A stretch of 64,000 nucleotides of DNA from JAFARZ01 sp035651595 (GTDB lineage Bacteria; Actinomycetota; Actinomycetes; Streptosporangiales; Streptosporangiaceae), in contig DASRFJ010000106.1 of NCBI GenBank assembly GCA_035651595.1, positions 27,211 through 91,210 of the forward strand. Reading direction: 5' to 3'. The notes below the pieces were generated by a model. That model was not told the DNA's origin, ran no database searches, and was given only the letters and a program-made list of their open reading frames with translations. Of this stretch, positions 57,345 through 64,000 are shown one piece after another (position 1 is the stretch's first letter; each line of letters starts with the position of its first letter). The translations under genes were made by a program, and so were the position numbers.

Positions 57345-57805
57345 CGCGTTGCGGCCTCTCGCGTCGTCGCGAACTCTTGGCGGTGCGCGCGGGCACTAGA
57401 TCGCGCCTCTTCCCTGGTAGCGCCAGCGGCGACCCAGCCGCACGAGCACAGTGCGAACGATCCCCGGTCGTACATCACCCGGCCGCGCTTGTCGAATCTG
57501 CGGATTCCGGCGTCGTCCTGCACATAGCCGGCCGGCTGGGTGGTGCGCGTCTTGTGAACCACGGGCGGCCCGGACTCGGATGCCTGCTCAGGCTCGCCGC
57601 AGACGTGGAACAGCGCCTCGTAACCGTCGGCAGGCAGGTCCGCGAGGCAGTCAACGCAGAACTCCACGCCGGTTTCCTCGTCAAGCTGGGTCATCGACCG
57701 GCCCGTGATCAGCTCGCGGTCGGCGAGGGTCAGCGGCTTGCTGCCGTCGCAGCCCTTGCAGCACCAGTGGTTGTAGGGGCTGCGGGTTCCGGTTGCTGTG
57801 CTCAT
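57341..57805 (-). CDS. Zinc-finger-like protein, 154 aa
   Basis: First gene of the leftward operon. HWCCKGCDG...FCVDCLADLPADGYEALFHVCG and FALCSCGWVAAGATREEARSSARAHRQE: the last motif (C.CGW......AR..A..H) is a frequent phage/prophage zinc-binding tail. ATG 57805 abuts a copy of the GTGACAACAC repeat. Confidence 0.65.
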   Translation of the reverse strand: MSTATGTRSPYNHWCCKGCDGSKPLTLADRELITGRSMTQLDEETGVEFCVDCLADLPADGYEALFHVCGEPEQASESGPPVVHKTRTTQPAGYVQDDAGIRRFDKRGRVMYDRGSFALCSCGWVAAGATREEARSSARAHRQEFATTREAATR

Positions 57806-57874
57806 GTGACAACACTAGCACTTAGTCCTGTGACAACACAAGCTATTGCTGTAAGATCAGTCACGTGACAACAC
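57806..57874. repeat. Three GTGACAACAC direct repeats, probable operators
   Basis: Copies at 57806-57815, 57830-57839 and 57865-57874 (offsets 24 and 35 bp) fill the whole 59-bp divergent interval. The first touches the minus-strand ATG, the middle one contains the -35-like GTGACA, and the last contains the GTG start of the RHH-like gene, an arrangement expected of a repressor that shuts both operons. Confidence 0.7.
57830..57857 (+). promoter_or_regulatory. Promoter of the RHH-like gene, leaderless
   Basis: GTGACA (57830-57835; five of six matches to TTGACA), 16-bp spacer, TAAGAT (57852-57857), then 7 nt to GTG 57865. The message would start at or next to the start codon. Confidence 0.5.
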
Positions 57875-58119
57875 CGGAGACGCCCGGCGACGAACCTTCG
57901 CCTGATGAGACGCCTATCCAGCGCGTCCGCCTGCCGCTGGCCGCGTGGGCCGCGTTCGGGCAGATGTGCAAGCGCCGGAAGATGATCCGGGCGCGCCATC
58001 TCTTCGACCTCATGTGGGCCGACATCCGCAGGCACGGCACCGACGAGGAGAAGGCCGCCTTCGCCGCTGCTGATCAGGAGCTTCGCCAGCGCCGGTCCCG
58101 CAAGCGCCCCGCCGGGTAG
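57865..58119 (+). CDS. Small RHH-like transcription regulator
   Basis: 84 residues: an acidic start, then IQRVRLPLAAWAAFGQMCKRRKMIRARHLFDLMWADIRRHG, the strand-helix-helix layout of ribbon-helix-helix regulators, and a basic tail (RQRRSRKRPAG). It is the only rightward gene between two leftward arrays, and its own start is inside an operator-like repeat, which fits autoregulation. Confidence 0.65.
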   Translation: MTTPETPGDEPSPDETPIQRVRLPLAAWAAFGQMCKRRKMIRARHLFDLMWADIRRHGTDEEKAAFAAADQELRQRRSRKRPAG

Positions 58120-58166
58120 CCCGTCCCGGCAGTTCTCCGGGTACGAGCCCGGCAGATCCCCGGTCA

Positions 58167-58370
58167 TCACTGCCATTCCCTGATCCCGGACAGCTCCCGC
58201 CACTTCCTGACCTGGTGCGCGGGGACTCGCGCGATCCAGAGACCGGACCTGTACGGGTCGTCCTCGAACTGGCGCAGCACTTCGGCTAGCAGGTCCCGGT
58301 AGATCCGGGTCTCTGCCATGGCGGCGGCAAGCTCCGGGGCAGGACCGGGCTCGTTCTCAGGCGAGGCCAT
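58167..58370 (-). CDS. Hypothetical protein, 67 aa
   Basis: From ATG 58370 (TGATG overlap with the upstream gene): AAAMAETRIYRDLLAEVLRQFEDDPYRSGLWIARVPAHQVRKWRELSG. Looks like a coiled, basic small protein with RVP..QV..WR. Last gene of the upper leftward array. Confidence 0.6.
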   Translation of the reverse strand: MASPENEPGPAPELAAAMAETRIYRDLLAEVLRQFEDDPYRSGLWIARVPAHQVRKWRELSGIREWQ

Positions 58371-58930
58371 CAGTGATCGGCCCAGTCGTAATCCGGGTCG
58401 CCGTCCAGGCCGTCGTTCTGCCGGACCTCGTTCTGCCGGATCTCGCCAGTGGTCAGGGCGCGCTGCTCGTCCATGCGCCGCCACTCGGCTTCGCGCCGTG
58501 CACGTTCCTCGGCCGCTCGCCGCTGCGCTTCCCACGCCCTGCGGACTGATTCCTCCCGTATCGGGCTCAGGCCGTACAGCGCCGAAGGGGCGTACTCTTC
58601 CCAGGCGTCAGGCTCCCCGCCGAAGATCTTTGCGGGCAGGTCGATGTGCAGCATGGCCGCGCCGGCAACAGTCACCTCGGTGACGTAGCCGGTTCGCTGG
58701 CGGTGGCCGAGGAGTTCGAGCTCCAGCCAGCGTCCGCCCTCGGGCAGCGGCGGGCTGGCCTGCTCCGGCTCCTCGCCGATGCCGTGCGCGCCGTCGAATG
58801 CTTCCGCTACGCGGCCGAACGCGGCGAGGACCTCCGGGCCAGTATCGGCTGGCAGGTAGCTCGTGCATGCGGCGACGAGCATGTCCAGGTCGTCCTTGCG
58901 GACGGGTACGGTCTCGTTCTCAGGCTGCAT
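58370..58930 (-). CDS. Conserved prophage protein, 186 aa
   Basis: Central LELELLGHRQRTGYVTEVTVAGAAMLHIDLPAKIFGGEPDAWEEYAPSALYGLSPIREESVRRAWEAQRRAAEER is a widely distributed phage/actinomycete family (ELMGHR...G.V.E......HID.P......EEY...A.Y...P..E...R), of unknown function. N-terminal domain is helical. Confidence 0.72.
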   Translation of the reverse strand: MQPENETVPVRKDDLDMLVAACTSYLPADTGPEVLAAFGRVAEAFDGAHGIGEEPEQASPPLPEGGRWLELELLGHRQRTGYVTEVTVAGAAMLHIDLPAKIFGGEPDAWEEYAPSALYGLSPIREESVRRAWEAQRRAAEERARREAEWRRMDEQRALTTGEIRQNEVRQNDGLDGDPDYDWADH

Positions 58931-59246
58931 GGCGGCCTCCAGTCGTCTCTGCTGTCTCGTCGTTAAGTGCAGCGGCCAGCACGCCGATCAGGTCGGCGAG
59001 CAGCACCCTGGTCCGGTACAGCCGGGCCAGCTCGCCTCCGTAGCGCCGCTGCATGACCCGCTCGGCTTCCATCCGCCACACCCAGCGCAGGACCGCGTCA
59101 ACGTTCTGCTCGCCGCTGACGTCGGCCGCCGCGCGGGTGATGACCGCTGCGGCTCCGGTTTCGTCCATGGCGTCCATGCAGCGGATCAGCGCTGCTGCGG
59201 CACGGCGCTGGCGCTCGGCGCGGGTCAGGCGGTACGGGGCGCTCAC
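58920..59246 (-). CDS. Hypothetical helical protein, 108 aa
   Basis: From GTG 59246: APYRLTRAERQRRAAAALIRCMDAMDETGAAAVITRAAADVSGEQNVDAVLRWVWRMEAERVMQRRYGGELARLYRTRVLL. Basic, all-helical. Overlaps its neighbours. Confidence 0.6.
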   Translation of the reverse strand: MSAPYRLTRAERQRRAAAALIRCMDAMDETGAAAVITRAAADVSGEQNVDAVLRWVWRMEAERVMQRRYGGELARLYRTRVLLADLIGVLAAALNDETAETTGGRHAA

Positions 59247-59671
59247 GACGGCTCGCCGCCTTCCATGGCCGCCACCCGGCACAGCAAGGCCATCGCGTCC
59301 CAGTAGACGAACTCGAGTTCCTCGCCGGCTGCGCCCTCCTCGATGCCCTGCTTGACGTACGCGCAGAAGTCGGCCAGCTCGTCGGTCGCATCCTTGCGCC
59401 AGGAGCGGTGGTTGCCGGCCTGGAGAAGCGTCTGGTACCGCTCCAGCCCGAGCTGCTTGCGGGCGAGCACCAGGGCCGCCGCTGCGGCCTTCTCCCGGTC
59501 GGGGGCCAGGACGAAGGCCAGGTCGCCGATGACGAGATCGTGGATCGACGGGTTGCCGTTAGGCACCGGGGGCGGCTGGTCGCCGGGCCGGAAACGCGGC
59601 GCGCCCCCGGCCGGGGCGGGCAGCTCCTGGTGCTGCTGCCCGCCCGCCGCCTGATCGTGTCGCGCGGTCAT
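59243..59671 (-). CDS. MazG-like/dATP pyrophosphohydrolase-like protein
   Basis: 142 residues: Pro/Gly-rich N-terminus, then SIHDLVIGDLAFVL, LARKQLGLERYQTLLQAGNHRSWRKDATDELADFCAYVKQGIEE. The ER...LL...N.R....D...EL.D...Y..Q motif follows a common prophage family with a MazG-like helix arrangement, which hydrolyses NTPs in other members. Catalytic residues cannot be checked by eye. Confidence 0.55.
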   Translation of the reverse strand: MTARHDQAAGGQQHQELPAPAGGAPRFRPGDQPPPVPNGNPSIHDLVIGDLAFVLAPDREKAAAAALVLARKQLGLERYQTLLQAGNHRSWRKDATDELADFCAYVKQGIEEGAAGEELEFVYWDAMALLCRVAAMEGGEPS

Positions 59672-59994
59672 GACGCCTCCACGACCTCGCGGAACCAGAT
59701 GCCGGCCCGCCCGGAGACGGGGTCATCCACCCAGCAGCGGCGGCCGGCCTCGTACCCGTCCCGCCACCAGCCGGCCAGCGGGTCGGCGGCGACGTAGCCC
59801 CCGTCAACCCACGCTGCGGCGCTGCTGTCCGCCAGCGGTTTCGCACGGCTGATGTCGCGGGTGCCGAGGACCATGATCCCGCAGACCATGTCGTCCTCAT
59901 CGGTGACAGGGTAGGCAGCCACTTTCCGGGACCTGTAGAGGCGCCCGTCCGGGCGGGTGACCGTGTCGCCGGCTGGCGGCCTGGGCTCGTTCAT
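59668..59994 (-). CDS. Hypothetical protein, 108 aa
   Basis: From ATG 59994 (an ATG at 60009 is alternative): TVTRPDGRLYRSRKVAAYPVTDEDDMVCGIMVLGTRDISRAKPLADSSAAAWVDGGYVAADPLAGWWRDGYEAGRRCWVDDPVSGRAGIWFREVV. Beta-rich. The RLYR.RK..A..V.DEDD.....V.GT.D...A..LA pattern recurs in actinophage DUFs. Confidence 0.65.
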   Translation of the reverse strand: MNEPRPPAGDTVTRPDGRLYRSRKVAAYPVTDEDDMVCGIMVLGTRDISRAKPLADSSAAAWVDGGYVAADPLAGWWRDGYEAGRRCWVDDPVSGRAGIWFREVVEAS

Positions 59995-60071
59995 GTCGCA
60001 ATCTCTCATTCAGTGCTCGGGGGTTCAGTCCCTCCGGCCGCAGCGGGGTTTCACGGCCGGAGGGGGCGGGG

Positions 60072-60584
60072 TTACCGGGCTTTGACGTCCGGGTTGACGA
60101 ACGTCGCGTATGTGTCGGCCGCGCGCACTGAGCCTTCGAGGACCGCGCAGACCCAGAGCCAGCCGCCCTTGTCCGCGATCCGGGACCGGGCCACGTCCTC
60201 GGCTGCCTTGGCGCTGGACGCGTTCACCCAGTCGCCGTAGCGCTCGCCGGTGCGCCCGATATCGCCTGTCCTGGCATCAGGCGGCAGGGCGATGCCGAAC
60301 ACCGTCCAGTCAGGGTCCAGGCCGCGGAGCAGATCGGGCACGTCCGGCTCGATGCCGCCGGCGTCCTGGTTGCGCGGGTCCTCAGGGTCGGTGAACAGCG
60401 TGTACCGGTCCACCGCGGGGACCTCGCCGGCGACGACGCGGGCCACCAGCAGGGTCCCGCCGCGGTCGCTGGCGTCGAGCTGGGCCAGCGATTCGGCCAG
60501 CCGTGCCGACCCGGCCCGGTACACCTCAGCGAACCGCTCCTGCGTCTCCTGCCAGCAGCCGTAGACGCTGAACGGGGTGATCAT
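60072..60584 (-). CDS. Hypothetical protein, 170 aa
   Basis: From ATG 60584: PFSVYGCWQETQERFAEVYRAGSARLAESLAQLDASDRGGTLLVARVVAGEVPAVDRYTLFTDPEDPRNQ, PDWTVFGIALP, GWLWVCAVLEGSVRAADTYATFVNPDV. Two related V..G.V.A.D.Y.....P strands suggest an internal duplication. TGATG overlap with the secreted-protein gene. Confidence 0.65.
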   Translation of the reverse strand: MITPFSVYGCWQETQERFAEVYRAGSARLAESLAQLDASDRGGTLLVARVVAGEVPAVDRYTLFTDPEDPRNQDAGGIEPDVPDLLRGLDPDWTVFGIALPPDARTGDIGRTGERYGDWVNASSAKAAEDVARSRIADKGGWLWVCAVLEGSVRAADTYATFVNPDVKAR

Positions 60585-61198
60585 CAGCGGTGCCCGCTGG
60601 AACCGCGCAGCGACCCGCTGCCGTACCGCGACGTGCTGGTGCGGCTGGTGCCGGTCCGGCTGCCCGAGCCGGACCCTGAGCGGAGGCTTCCGGAGCCGTA
60701 CTTCGACCCGGCGCAGGAGAACGAGCAGCCGGAGCCGAACCGGGTCTTCCCGGTGATCCCGGTGCCCTTGACGGTCCCCCCGGATGACGTGCGGTACGTG
60801 GCCGACTTCGACAGGGTGCTGATCTGGCTGCGGTAGGTCCGGCCGAACGTGGTCACGCGGGTGACGTACACCGTCCGGTACCGGACAGGGACGTACGTGT
60901 CGTAGTAGACCGGGCTGTCGTAGTAGTCGTAGTACTCCTCTTCCCAACTCAGCGGCATCGGGGCGGGCACCCAGGACCGGGGGCACAGCCCGGCGTTTTC
61001 CAGCGCCGTCACCTCGGCCGGGGAGTTCAGGTAGTAGCACTGCCCGTTCTGGCCGTAGGCGGCCGGCGCGTAGGTGAGGGGCTGCGCCGTGCCGCATCCC
61101 CCGGTCGCCAGGATGGCGGCGGCCATGGCCGTTGCCGTGGTCAGCGCTGCGAGTCTTGATTTCAGGTTCAACTCGGGTCCTCTCTGGTTCCGTCTCAT
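60584..61198 (-). CDS. Secreted/lipoprotein-like Ser-Gly-Tyr-rich protein
   Basis: 204 residues from ATG 61198. Basic start, then hydrophobic LAALTTATAMAAAILATGGCG, which could be a lipobox (Cys 35) or Sec signal. Mature part: Tyr-rich (YYDYYDSPVYYDTYVPVRYRTVYVTRV) and a Ser/Gly/Arg-rich tail. It would be exported, unlike the neighbouring small cytosolic proteins. Confidence 0.6.
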   Translation of the reverse strand: MRRNQRGPELNLKSRLAALTTATAMAAAILATGGCGTAQPLTYAPAAYGQNGQCYYLNSPAEVTALENAGLCPRSWVPAPMPLSWEEEYYDYYDSPVYYDTYVPVRYRTVYVTRVTTFGRTYRSQISTLSKSATYRTSSGGTVKGTGITGKTRFGSGCSFSCAGSKYGSGSLRSGSGSGSRTGTSRTSTSRYGSGSLRGSSGHR

Positions 61199-61593
61199 GT
61201 CGTTGCCTCTCGTTCGCTGTTCCGGTGCGGCCATCCGCATGACAGGTTCCGGACACCCTGCTCGTAGCCGTCGTCGCCGGGTTTGAGCAGGTGCCCGTGC
61301 TCGTACATCAGCTCGCGGTACCGCACGGGGTCGCCTCCGGCCCTCTCCCACAGTTCGTGCGGCGAAGGACGGGCGGCTTCCTCTGCCTCGGTGCGGGCTT
61401 TCTGCGCGGCACTGATCGCGGCGGCACATGCCGCGCTGTGCGCCTTGGTGCCGCGGCCTCTGCCGTGGTCCCAGGCGCGGTAGACGGCCTGCTGAAGCGG
61501 CTTGGGGACCCGTGCCCAGTCCTGACGGCAGAGCAGCCTGTCGTCGGGTACGTCCTTTACGTCGCAGGCCACGAGGGGGCACTGGTGGCTCAT
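61195..61593 (-). CDS. Hypothetical protein with Cys motif, 132 aa
   Basis: HQCPLVACDVKDVPDDRLLCRQDWARVPKPLQQAVYRAWDHGRG, then helical AACAAAISAAQKARTEAEEA. The C....C....P...L.C..DW...P..L..AV..A..HG.G opening is a known phage small-protein type, likely zinc binding. ATGA overlap upstream. Confidence 0.7.
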   Translation of the reverse strand: MSHQCPLVACDVKDVPDDRLLCRQDWARVPKPLQQAVYRAWDHGRGRGTKAHSAACAAAISAAQKARTEAEEAARPSPHELWERAGGDPVRYRELMYEHGHLLKPGDDGYEQGVRNLSCGWPHRNSEREATT

Positions 61594-61808
61594 GACTGCC
61601 TCAAGGCGAGTGACCGGTGGAACCTGGCCGCCGGGCACATGGCGTCCCGGTATTTCAGCGACGACCCCGAGCCGCCGTCCTTGGAGTAGTCCGTCACCAC
61701 CCATGTGCAGGTGCAGCGGCCGTCGATCTCGCTCTGGGTGAGGACGATCCCGGGGGACGGCCACAACGGGCCTGTCCGGGTGCCCAGGGCTTCTTTCCTG
61801 CTGCTCAC
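61590..61808 (-). CDS. Hypothetical protein, 72 aa
   Basis: From GTG 61808: GIVLTQSEIDGRCTCTWVVTDYSKDGGSGSSLKYRDAMCPAARFH. Two Cys pairs. Overlaps both neighbours. Confidence 0.5.
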   Translation of the reverse strand: MSSRKEALGTRTGPLWPSPGIVLTQSEIDGRCTCTWVVTDYSKDGGSGSSLKYRDAMCPAARFHRSLALRQS

Positions 61809-62245
61809 GGCTGGGTCCGCTCGTGGTCGTGCCTCGCCGAGTGCACACCGGGGACGGGGCACTCGCACGGGGCACCGAGGCAGAGGACGTGCTGCCCGTC
61901 CCGGCACGACGGGTCCAGGAGGGGGCCGTTGCCTTCAGCGACCAGGTCGGGGATGCCGGGGGCCATCACCACCCGGCGTTCACCGCCCCCGATCAGGTCA
62001 GCGAAGAAACAGGACGTGCCCTCATCCCCGGTGCATACCGCCCCGGTGCGGATGGCGAGCTGGCGGATCCGCTCCTGCTCGGCTGCGGCGACGGCCTCCC
62101 CGATGCGCATGTCCGCCTCGCGCTGGCCGTCGTCCAGCTCGTCCCATCCGGCCAGCCAGGACGGTTTCGGGTCTGGCTGCTCGCCGGCCCACGCCACCCA
62201 GGTTTCGCGCACCAGGCGACCGAGCTGCTCGCGTTCGTCAGCCAC
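61805..62245 (-). CDS. Conserved phage protein, 146 aa
   Basis: From GTG 62245: REQLGRLVRETWVAWAGEQPDPKPSWLAGWDELDDGQREADMRIGEAVAAAEQERIRQLA is a familiar actinophage motif (LG..V...W..WA..Q..PKPSWL..W..L...QRE.DRRIG). The C-terminal half has GRDGQHVLC..APCECP, Cys-rich. Function unknown. Confidence 0.7.
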   Translation of the reverse strand: MADEREQLGRLVRETWVAWAGEQPDPKPSWLAGWDELDDGQREADMRIGEAVAAAEQERIRQLAIRTGAVCTGDEGTSCFFADLIGGGERRVVMAPGIPDLVAEGNGPLLDPSCRDGQHVLCLGAPCECPVPGVHSARHDHERTQP

Positions 62246-62573
62246 CGGCCGGCTCCCCGCTGTCGCCGGCAAGCTCGTACAGGTGCCAGACGAACCCTTC
62301 CGGCGTCCGGGGGCAGGTGCCGACATACCGCGCACCGGGAGGCAGCGGATGGCCCGTGCCGAACACCTGGAAACGGCGGGCGGTCCTCGGGGCACCTTCG
62401 GCGTACTCGGCCCAGAACTCGACCTCGTAGCGCGACGAGCTGGCCGCGACGTAGACCGGGTTGCCGGTCAGGTCAAACGTCCAGGCCAGGTCATCGATGG
62501 GGACCGCGTAACGGTACATCCGGCGTTCAGCGGCCAGCGGGTCACGGGCCGTAGTCCCGGTGGTGGTGGTCAT
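62238..62573 (-). CDS. DUF7352-like protein
   Basis: 111 residues: RMYRYAVPIDDLAWTFDLTGNPVYVAASSSRYEVEFWAEYAEGAPRTARRFQVFGTGHPLPPGARYVGTCPRTPEGFVWHLYEL. VPIDD..., VEFWA and GTGHPLP.GA.YVGT....G.VWHL.E match a phage family I know as DUF7352. Overlaps neighbours by a few nt. Confidence 0.7.
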   Translation of the reverse strand: MTTTTGTTARDPLAAERRMYRYAVPIDDLAWTFDLTGNPVYVAASSSRYEVEFWAEYAEGAPRTARRFQVFGTGHPLPPGARYVGTCPRTPEGFVWHLYELAGDSGEPAGG

Positions 62574-62833
62574 GGCTGGGTCTCCTCTCCGAGCACGGCG
62601 CGGACCCAGTCCGGGTTACGCCGGATGAACTCGCGCATCTGCAGGGTCACGTCGTGCCGCCCGACTGCTGCGAACAGGGCGGTCCCGTCCGGGTTCTCAC
62701 GCACCAGCCGGCGGCGGGTCACGACGTACACGCGGTCGCTGATGTCCGCGAGGTAGATGCCTACCGGGTGCTTTCGGGTGCAGTCCGGTTCGCCGCAGCA
62801 GAGCGGGGCCGTGGTCCCGGTGGAGGCGGTCAT
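62570..62833 (-). CDS. Hypothetical protein, 87 aa
   Basis: CCGEPDCTRKHPVGIYLADISDRVYVVTRRRLVRENPDGTALFAAVGRHDVTLQMREFIRRNPDWVRAVLG. A CC..PDC knuckle and a beta-helix pattern. ATGA coupling on both sides. Confidence 0.6.
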   Translation of the reverse strand: MTASTGTTAPLCCGEPDCTRKHPVGIYLADISDRVYVVTRRRLVRENPDGTALFAAVGRHDVTLQMREFIRRNPDWVRAVLGEETQP

Positions 62834-63321
62834 GACGGCTGTCCCAGACGCTCGATCGCAGCGGCGATGAGGGCGTTTGCCTCGGCATAGCTCGGGGCTG
62901 TCTCCGGCTCGGTGGCGTAGCCGTCTTCGTCGTAGCCGATCCCGGCCAGCCCCGCATCCGTCATGGCGTGATAGAGGATGTGCTGCCAGTCAGAGTTGCC
63001 TGTCGGGCTCCAGTTGCTCCCGTCCCTCCAGGCGACGCTGAGAGCCCCGGCGAGGAACTCCCGTACCGTTGACGCCCCCGAGTCGTTCTCCGGCAGCGGG
63101 AGGGCCAGCAGGCGGGCCGCATGGTCCTCTCCTGGTGCGGGATGGAAGCGGGGCAGGCCCGCGAACATGAGCGCGCCGTCAGCGGCTGCTCGCCACGCCT
63201 CGCGGACTTCCGGCTGCTGCTCGTCCCATGCGGGCAGCTTCGCACCGGAGATGAGCGACCTGCCGTCGCTGGCGGCGGCGTACGCCTCGTAGGCGGCGCG
63301 GCCGGGCGAGATCTCAGCCAC
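62830..63321 (-). CDS. Hypothetical protein, 163 aa
   Basis: From GTG 63321: SPGRAAYEAYAAASDGRSLISGAKLPAWDEQQPEVREAWRAAADGALM. The AYEAY....G.SL..G..LP.W..Q.P....AWRAAA motif is frequent in actinophage small proteins. C-terminus: ILYHAMTDAGLAGIGYDEDGYATEPETAPSYAEANALIAAAIERLG. Function unknown. Confidence 0.7.
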   Translation of the reverse strand: MAEISPGRAAYEAYAAASDGRSLISGAKLPAWDEQQPEVREAWRAAADGALMFAGLPRFHPAPGEDHAARLLALPLPENDSGASTVREFLAGALSVAWRDGSNWSPTGNSDWQHILYHAMTDAGLAGIGYDEDGYATEPETAPSYAEANALIAAAIERLGQPS

Positions 63322-63739
63322 GGCGACCCTCCAGCACGGTGCGGCCGATCTCGCGGATGGCGGCAAGCGCTGCACTTTCGGCGGTTCGCTGGCCAGGCTC
63401 AACGGCCAGGAGTTCTTCGGTCATCTGCGGGTCGTCGTCGAAGAGGGTCAGGATCTCCACGATGGCGTCCCGGTACTCGTTGACGTCAGGCGCGGGCTTG
63501 TCCTTGTCGCCGGTCAGCCACCCGGACCACAGCAGCGTCCCGTCATCCTCGGTGATCGTGATGTGCTCCTCGGGGCTGGTGTCCCGCACGCCGTCCGTGT
63601 TGTCGTAGATCGCCGACCGGACGGCCTCGTCGCGACTGGCGGGGTCCTTGAGCGCGAGCGCGGCGCGGATGTCCGGCTCGGTGAACTCGTCGTCAGCGGC
63701 GAACTCGGTGTCGCCTAGCTCGATGACCTTGATCTTCAC
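63314..63739 (-). CDS. Hypothetical acidic protein, 141 aa
   Basis: KIKVIELGDTEFAADDEFTEPDIRAALALKDPASRDEAVRSAIYDNTDGVRDTSPEEHITITEDDGTLLWSGWL. Beta/alpha mix, acidic. Four nt downstream of the next gene's stop. Function unknown. Confidence 0.65.
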   Translation of the reverse strand: MKIKVIELGDTEFAADDEFTEPDIRAALALKDPASRDEAVRSAIYDNTDGVRDTSPEEHITITEDDGTLLWSGWLTGDKDKPAPDVNEYRDAIVEILTLFDDDPQMTEELLAVEPGQRTAESAALAAIREIGRTVLEGRRG

Positions 63740-63742
63740 GGG

Positions 63743-64000
63743 TCAGCCTCCGTTCCCGGCGGCCGTCCCGGCTCCGGCAGGCCATTCACCGGTGATCAGC
63801 ACGTCGTACAAGGCGATCGCGGACGTCTGGAACTCGGCGACGGTCGGCGCGAGCTTCGCCCTGGCTGCGTCCCAGGCTGCGGCCCAGGCTGCGTCCCAGG
63901 CTGCGGCCCCGGCTGCGGCCCCGGCTGCGTCCCCGGCTGCGGCCCTGGCTGCGTCCCCGGCTGCGTCCCAGGCTGCGGCCCCGGCTGCGGCCCCGGCTGC
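63743..64000 (-). CDS. Ala-rich repeat protein, partial (start beyond window)
   Basis: Reads leftward from beyond the right edge. The visible C-terminal 85 residues are tetrapeptide units of the form A-A-(W/G/R)-(D/A), then AKLAPTVAEFQTSAIALYDVLITGEWPAG and a Gly/Ala tail; stop at 63745-63743. No stop interrupts the frame up to nt 64000. Proteins with such (AAxx)n runs are seen in actinomycete prophages; repeat role unknown. Confidence 0.55.
   Translation of the reverse strand, partial: AAGAAAGAAAWDAAGDAARAAAGDAAGAAAGAAAWDAAWAAAWDAARAKLAPTVAEFQTSAIALYDVLITGEWPAGAGTAAGNGG
63860..64000. repeat. 12-bp tandem repeat
   Basis: At least eleven 12-bp units of the form GGCTGCG(T/G)CC(C)(A/C/T)G run to the window edge, in frame with the partial gene. 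Differences between units are mostly one or two bases. Confidence 0.8.

Noticed and set aside
63860..64000. CRISPR-like array at the right edge
   Set aside because: The 12-bp units are directly joined without spacers and stay in one coding frame, so this is a protein repeat.

Overview
The window is a single high-GC (roughly 70% by eye) actinobacterial mobile element. I see no host housekeeping gene anywhere in it. Frequent GTG/TTG starts, 1-8 nt start/stop overlaps, several apparently leaderless genes, and protein families typical of Streptomyces and related actinomycetes (DUF2637, the actinobacterial mIHF family, DUF6221- and DUF6424-like proteins) point to an actinomycete prophage or phage, possibly plasmid-like. 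Both edges cut through genes: an FtsK/TraB-type translocase on the left and an Ala-rich repeat protein on the right.

Layout. (1) 1-4.3 kb: a conjugative-element style module with an FtsK/SpoIIIE DNA pump, a cluster of CTAAC repeats that could be its recognition site, small genes, an mIHF-like nucleoid protein and a DUF2637 membrane/HTH protein. (2) 4.6-8.3 kb: accessory genes including a zinc-ribbon protein, a MerR-like HTH, a permuted-papain-like peptidase and a small reverse-strand island. (3) 8.4-24.3 kb: head genes, with putative small and large terminase, a portal/2H-phosphoesterase/MuF fusion, XkdF-like protease, scaffold, major capsid, connector proteins and tail tube. (4) 24.4-38.1 kb: tail genes, with a tail-assembly chaperone made by -1 frameshifting at C CCA AAA, tape measure, fibre and minor tail proteins. 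(5) 38-45.7 kb: lysis and late accessory genes (several small membrane proteins, a GH25-like lysin, a C39-like cysteine peptidase, a holin candidate, an Ig-like protein), interrupted by reverse-strand genes including a BCS1-like AAA ATPase, and closed by a near-perfect UUCG-loop terminator. (6) 45.9-47.5 kb: two secreted proteins on the minus strand, probable morons. (7) 47.7-51 kb: integration module with a large serine recombinase, Phd-like antitoxin and XRE regulator on the minus strand, divergent from a tyrosine recombinase. (8) 51.7-64 kb: two long leftward arrays of small early/accessory genes, separated by a divergent control region at 57.8 kb with three copies of GTGACAACAC next to a small RHH-like protein.

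How it fits together. Rightward late transcription from about 8.4 kb would build and release a siphovirus-like particle. Control of integration appears to sit at 49.5-49.9 kb, where palindromes overlap the promoters and start of the two recombinase operons. The transfer-type pump and its repeats suggest that the element could also move or partition like an actinomycete integrative or plasmid element. I see no replication initiator, polymerase, primase or helicase, nor any tRNA or CRISPR array; replication genes, if present, lie outside the window. All functions are inferred by reading the sequence, with no database search.
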